5,558 nucleotides of DNA from Elusimicrobiota bacterium (GTDB lineage Bacteria > Elusimicrobiota > Elusimicrobia > UBA1565 > UBA9628), in contig JAHFCD010000192.1 of assembly GCA_023249695.1 (NCBI GenBank), forward strand, positions 1-5,558, in the 5' to 3' direction. Positions 5,069-5,558 of this stretch are shown piece after piece. A program made the translations under genes and the position numbers. The notes under the pieces were generated by a model. That model was given only the letters and a program-made list of their open reading frames with translations. It was not told the origin of the DNA and made no database searches. Position 1 is the first letter of the stretch. Each line of letters starts with the position of its first letter.

Positions 5069-5558
5069 TTAACGGGCGGTCCAGAACTTGACCATCTCGT
5101 CGAAGCGCGTCTTGGTCTGGGGATCGCCGAGGCCCAAATGCGAGGTCACGCGGTTCTTGCCGTCGATGTCCACGTGGTGGTCGGCGTCGAGGAGCTGCCC
5201 GGAGCGATCGGTTCCGAACACCCAGTGGTCGATGCGCATCACGCCCGCCGCGTCCATGTTGAATTCGCTGACGACGAACAGCGCGCCCCCGACTCCTTCA
5301 TGCCCGTCGGGCCGGACCGTGGAGAAGACGGTGACGTGGTGCTGCGTCGCGCTCGTCGCCGAGTGGTCGATTTGCGCATCGCGCTTGCGCCGGATGATCC
5401 CGTTGGGCTCCACGGCGAACGTCCCTTTGCGGGCGGAATCGAGGATTTTCTTCCAGAGATCGGCGGGCGCGGTCGGACCCTTGAGCTGGGGCGGAGCGGG
5501 TGTCTGTGATTGGGTTTTGAGCTGAGCCATTGCCGCGAGGGGCGCGTGCAGTGCTCCC
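5069..5558 (-). CDS. second exported-type paralogue, 5' end beyond the window
   Basis: There are 162 codons visible and the frame is still open at the right edge. An internal ATG at 5530 is a possible start, but it has neither a Shine-Dalgarno site nor a -10 box. The nine codons before it (GALHAPLAA) match the paralogue in register: APLAAMAQLK against PSFATLSQFK. The true start is therefore probably outside, with a signal peptide still to come. Shared features are the Pro/Gln/Lys linker ending PAPPQ, LWKKIL, MRIDHWVFGTD, DGK, a DP pair and FDEMVKFW near the end, closed by TAA at 5071-5069. Two HH pairs (QHHV and DHHV) have no counterpart in the downstream copy. There is no cysteine and no recognisable catalytic signature. 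The function is unknown, and the likely location is periplasmic by analogy. Confidence 0.78.
   Translation of the reverse strand, partial: GALHAPLAAMAQLKTQSQTPAPPQLKGPTAPADLWKKILDSARKGTFAVEPNGIIRRKRDAQIDHSATSATQHHVTVFSTVRPDGHEGVGGALFVVSEFNMDAAGVMRIDHWVFGTDRSGQLLDADHHVDIDGKNRVTSHLGLGDPQTKTRFDEMVKFWTAR

Overview
The window is GC-rich DNA, packed with genes, and encodes mostly exported proteins. Five of the six genes I am confident of begin with, or very probably have, a Sec-type signal peptide. The exception is a metallopeptidase. No rRNA, tRNA, mobile element, phage gene or CRISPR array is visible. The gene content (a thioredoxin fold fused to a DUF3738-like domain, a periplasmic HtrA-type protease, many small secreted proteins) and the GC-rich codon use suggest a diderm bacterium. 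The DUF3738 family is best known from Acidobacteriota and Verrucomicrobiota. The very short leaders would also fit other deep-branching GC-rich groups such as Elusimicrobiota. I cannot fix the phylum from this sequence.

Layout. Positions 1-117 are a leader region that may hold the first codons of a divergent minus-strand gene and holds a -10 box for the first gene. A plus-strand gene (118-1257) encodes an exported TlpA-like thioredoxin fused to a DUF3738-like domain. It meets a convergent minus-strand M42-like aminopeptidase gene (1254-2348) tail to tail, and both stop codons lie in one CTAG. All remaining genes are on the minus strand. In transcription order they are an exported protein running off the right edge (5069-5558), its tandem paralogue (4340-4966), an HtrA/Deg-type serine protease with one PDZ domain (3114-4337), a small exported repeat-containing protein (2358-3041), and then the aminopeptidase.

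How the genes may work together. The paralogue at 4340-4966 and the protease are almost certainly co-translated: they have an ATGA junction, and an AGGAG site inside the end of the first gene. Both mature N-termini start with a similar S-D-x-x-F-A-x-x-L-G motif. This suggests a shared periplasmic role, for example a partner, substrate or regulator of the protease, but that is inference. The other genes look like separate transcription units or short read-through units.

The most general signal is how the genes start. Four genes have a -10-like hexamer (TAGAAT, TAAAAT, CATACT, TATGAT) ending only 6-8 bases before the start codon, and two of these also have a recognisable -35. This predicts leaderless or nearly leaderless mRNAs. 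The only confident gene with a well-placed Shine-Dalgarno site is the protease, which is the second gene of an operon. No system of obviously new biochemistry is proven here. The best leads are the unrecognised paralogue family coupled to the protease, the chymotrypsin-like cysteine pair in that protease, and the leaderless start architecture.
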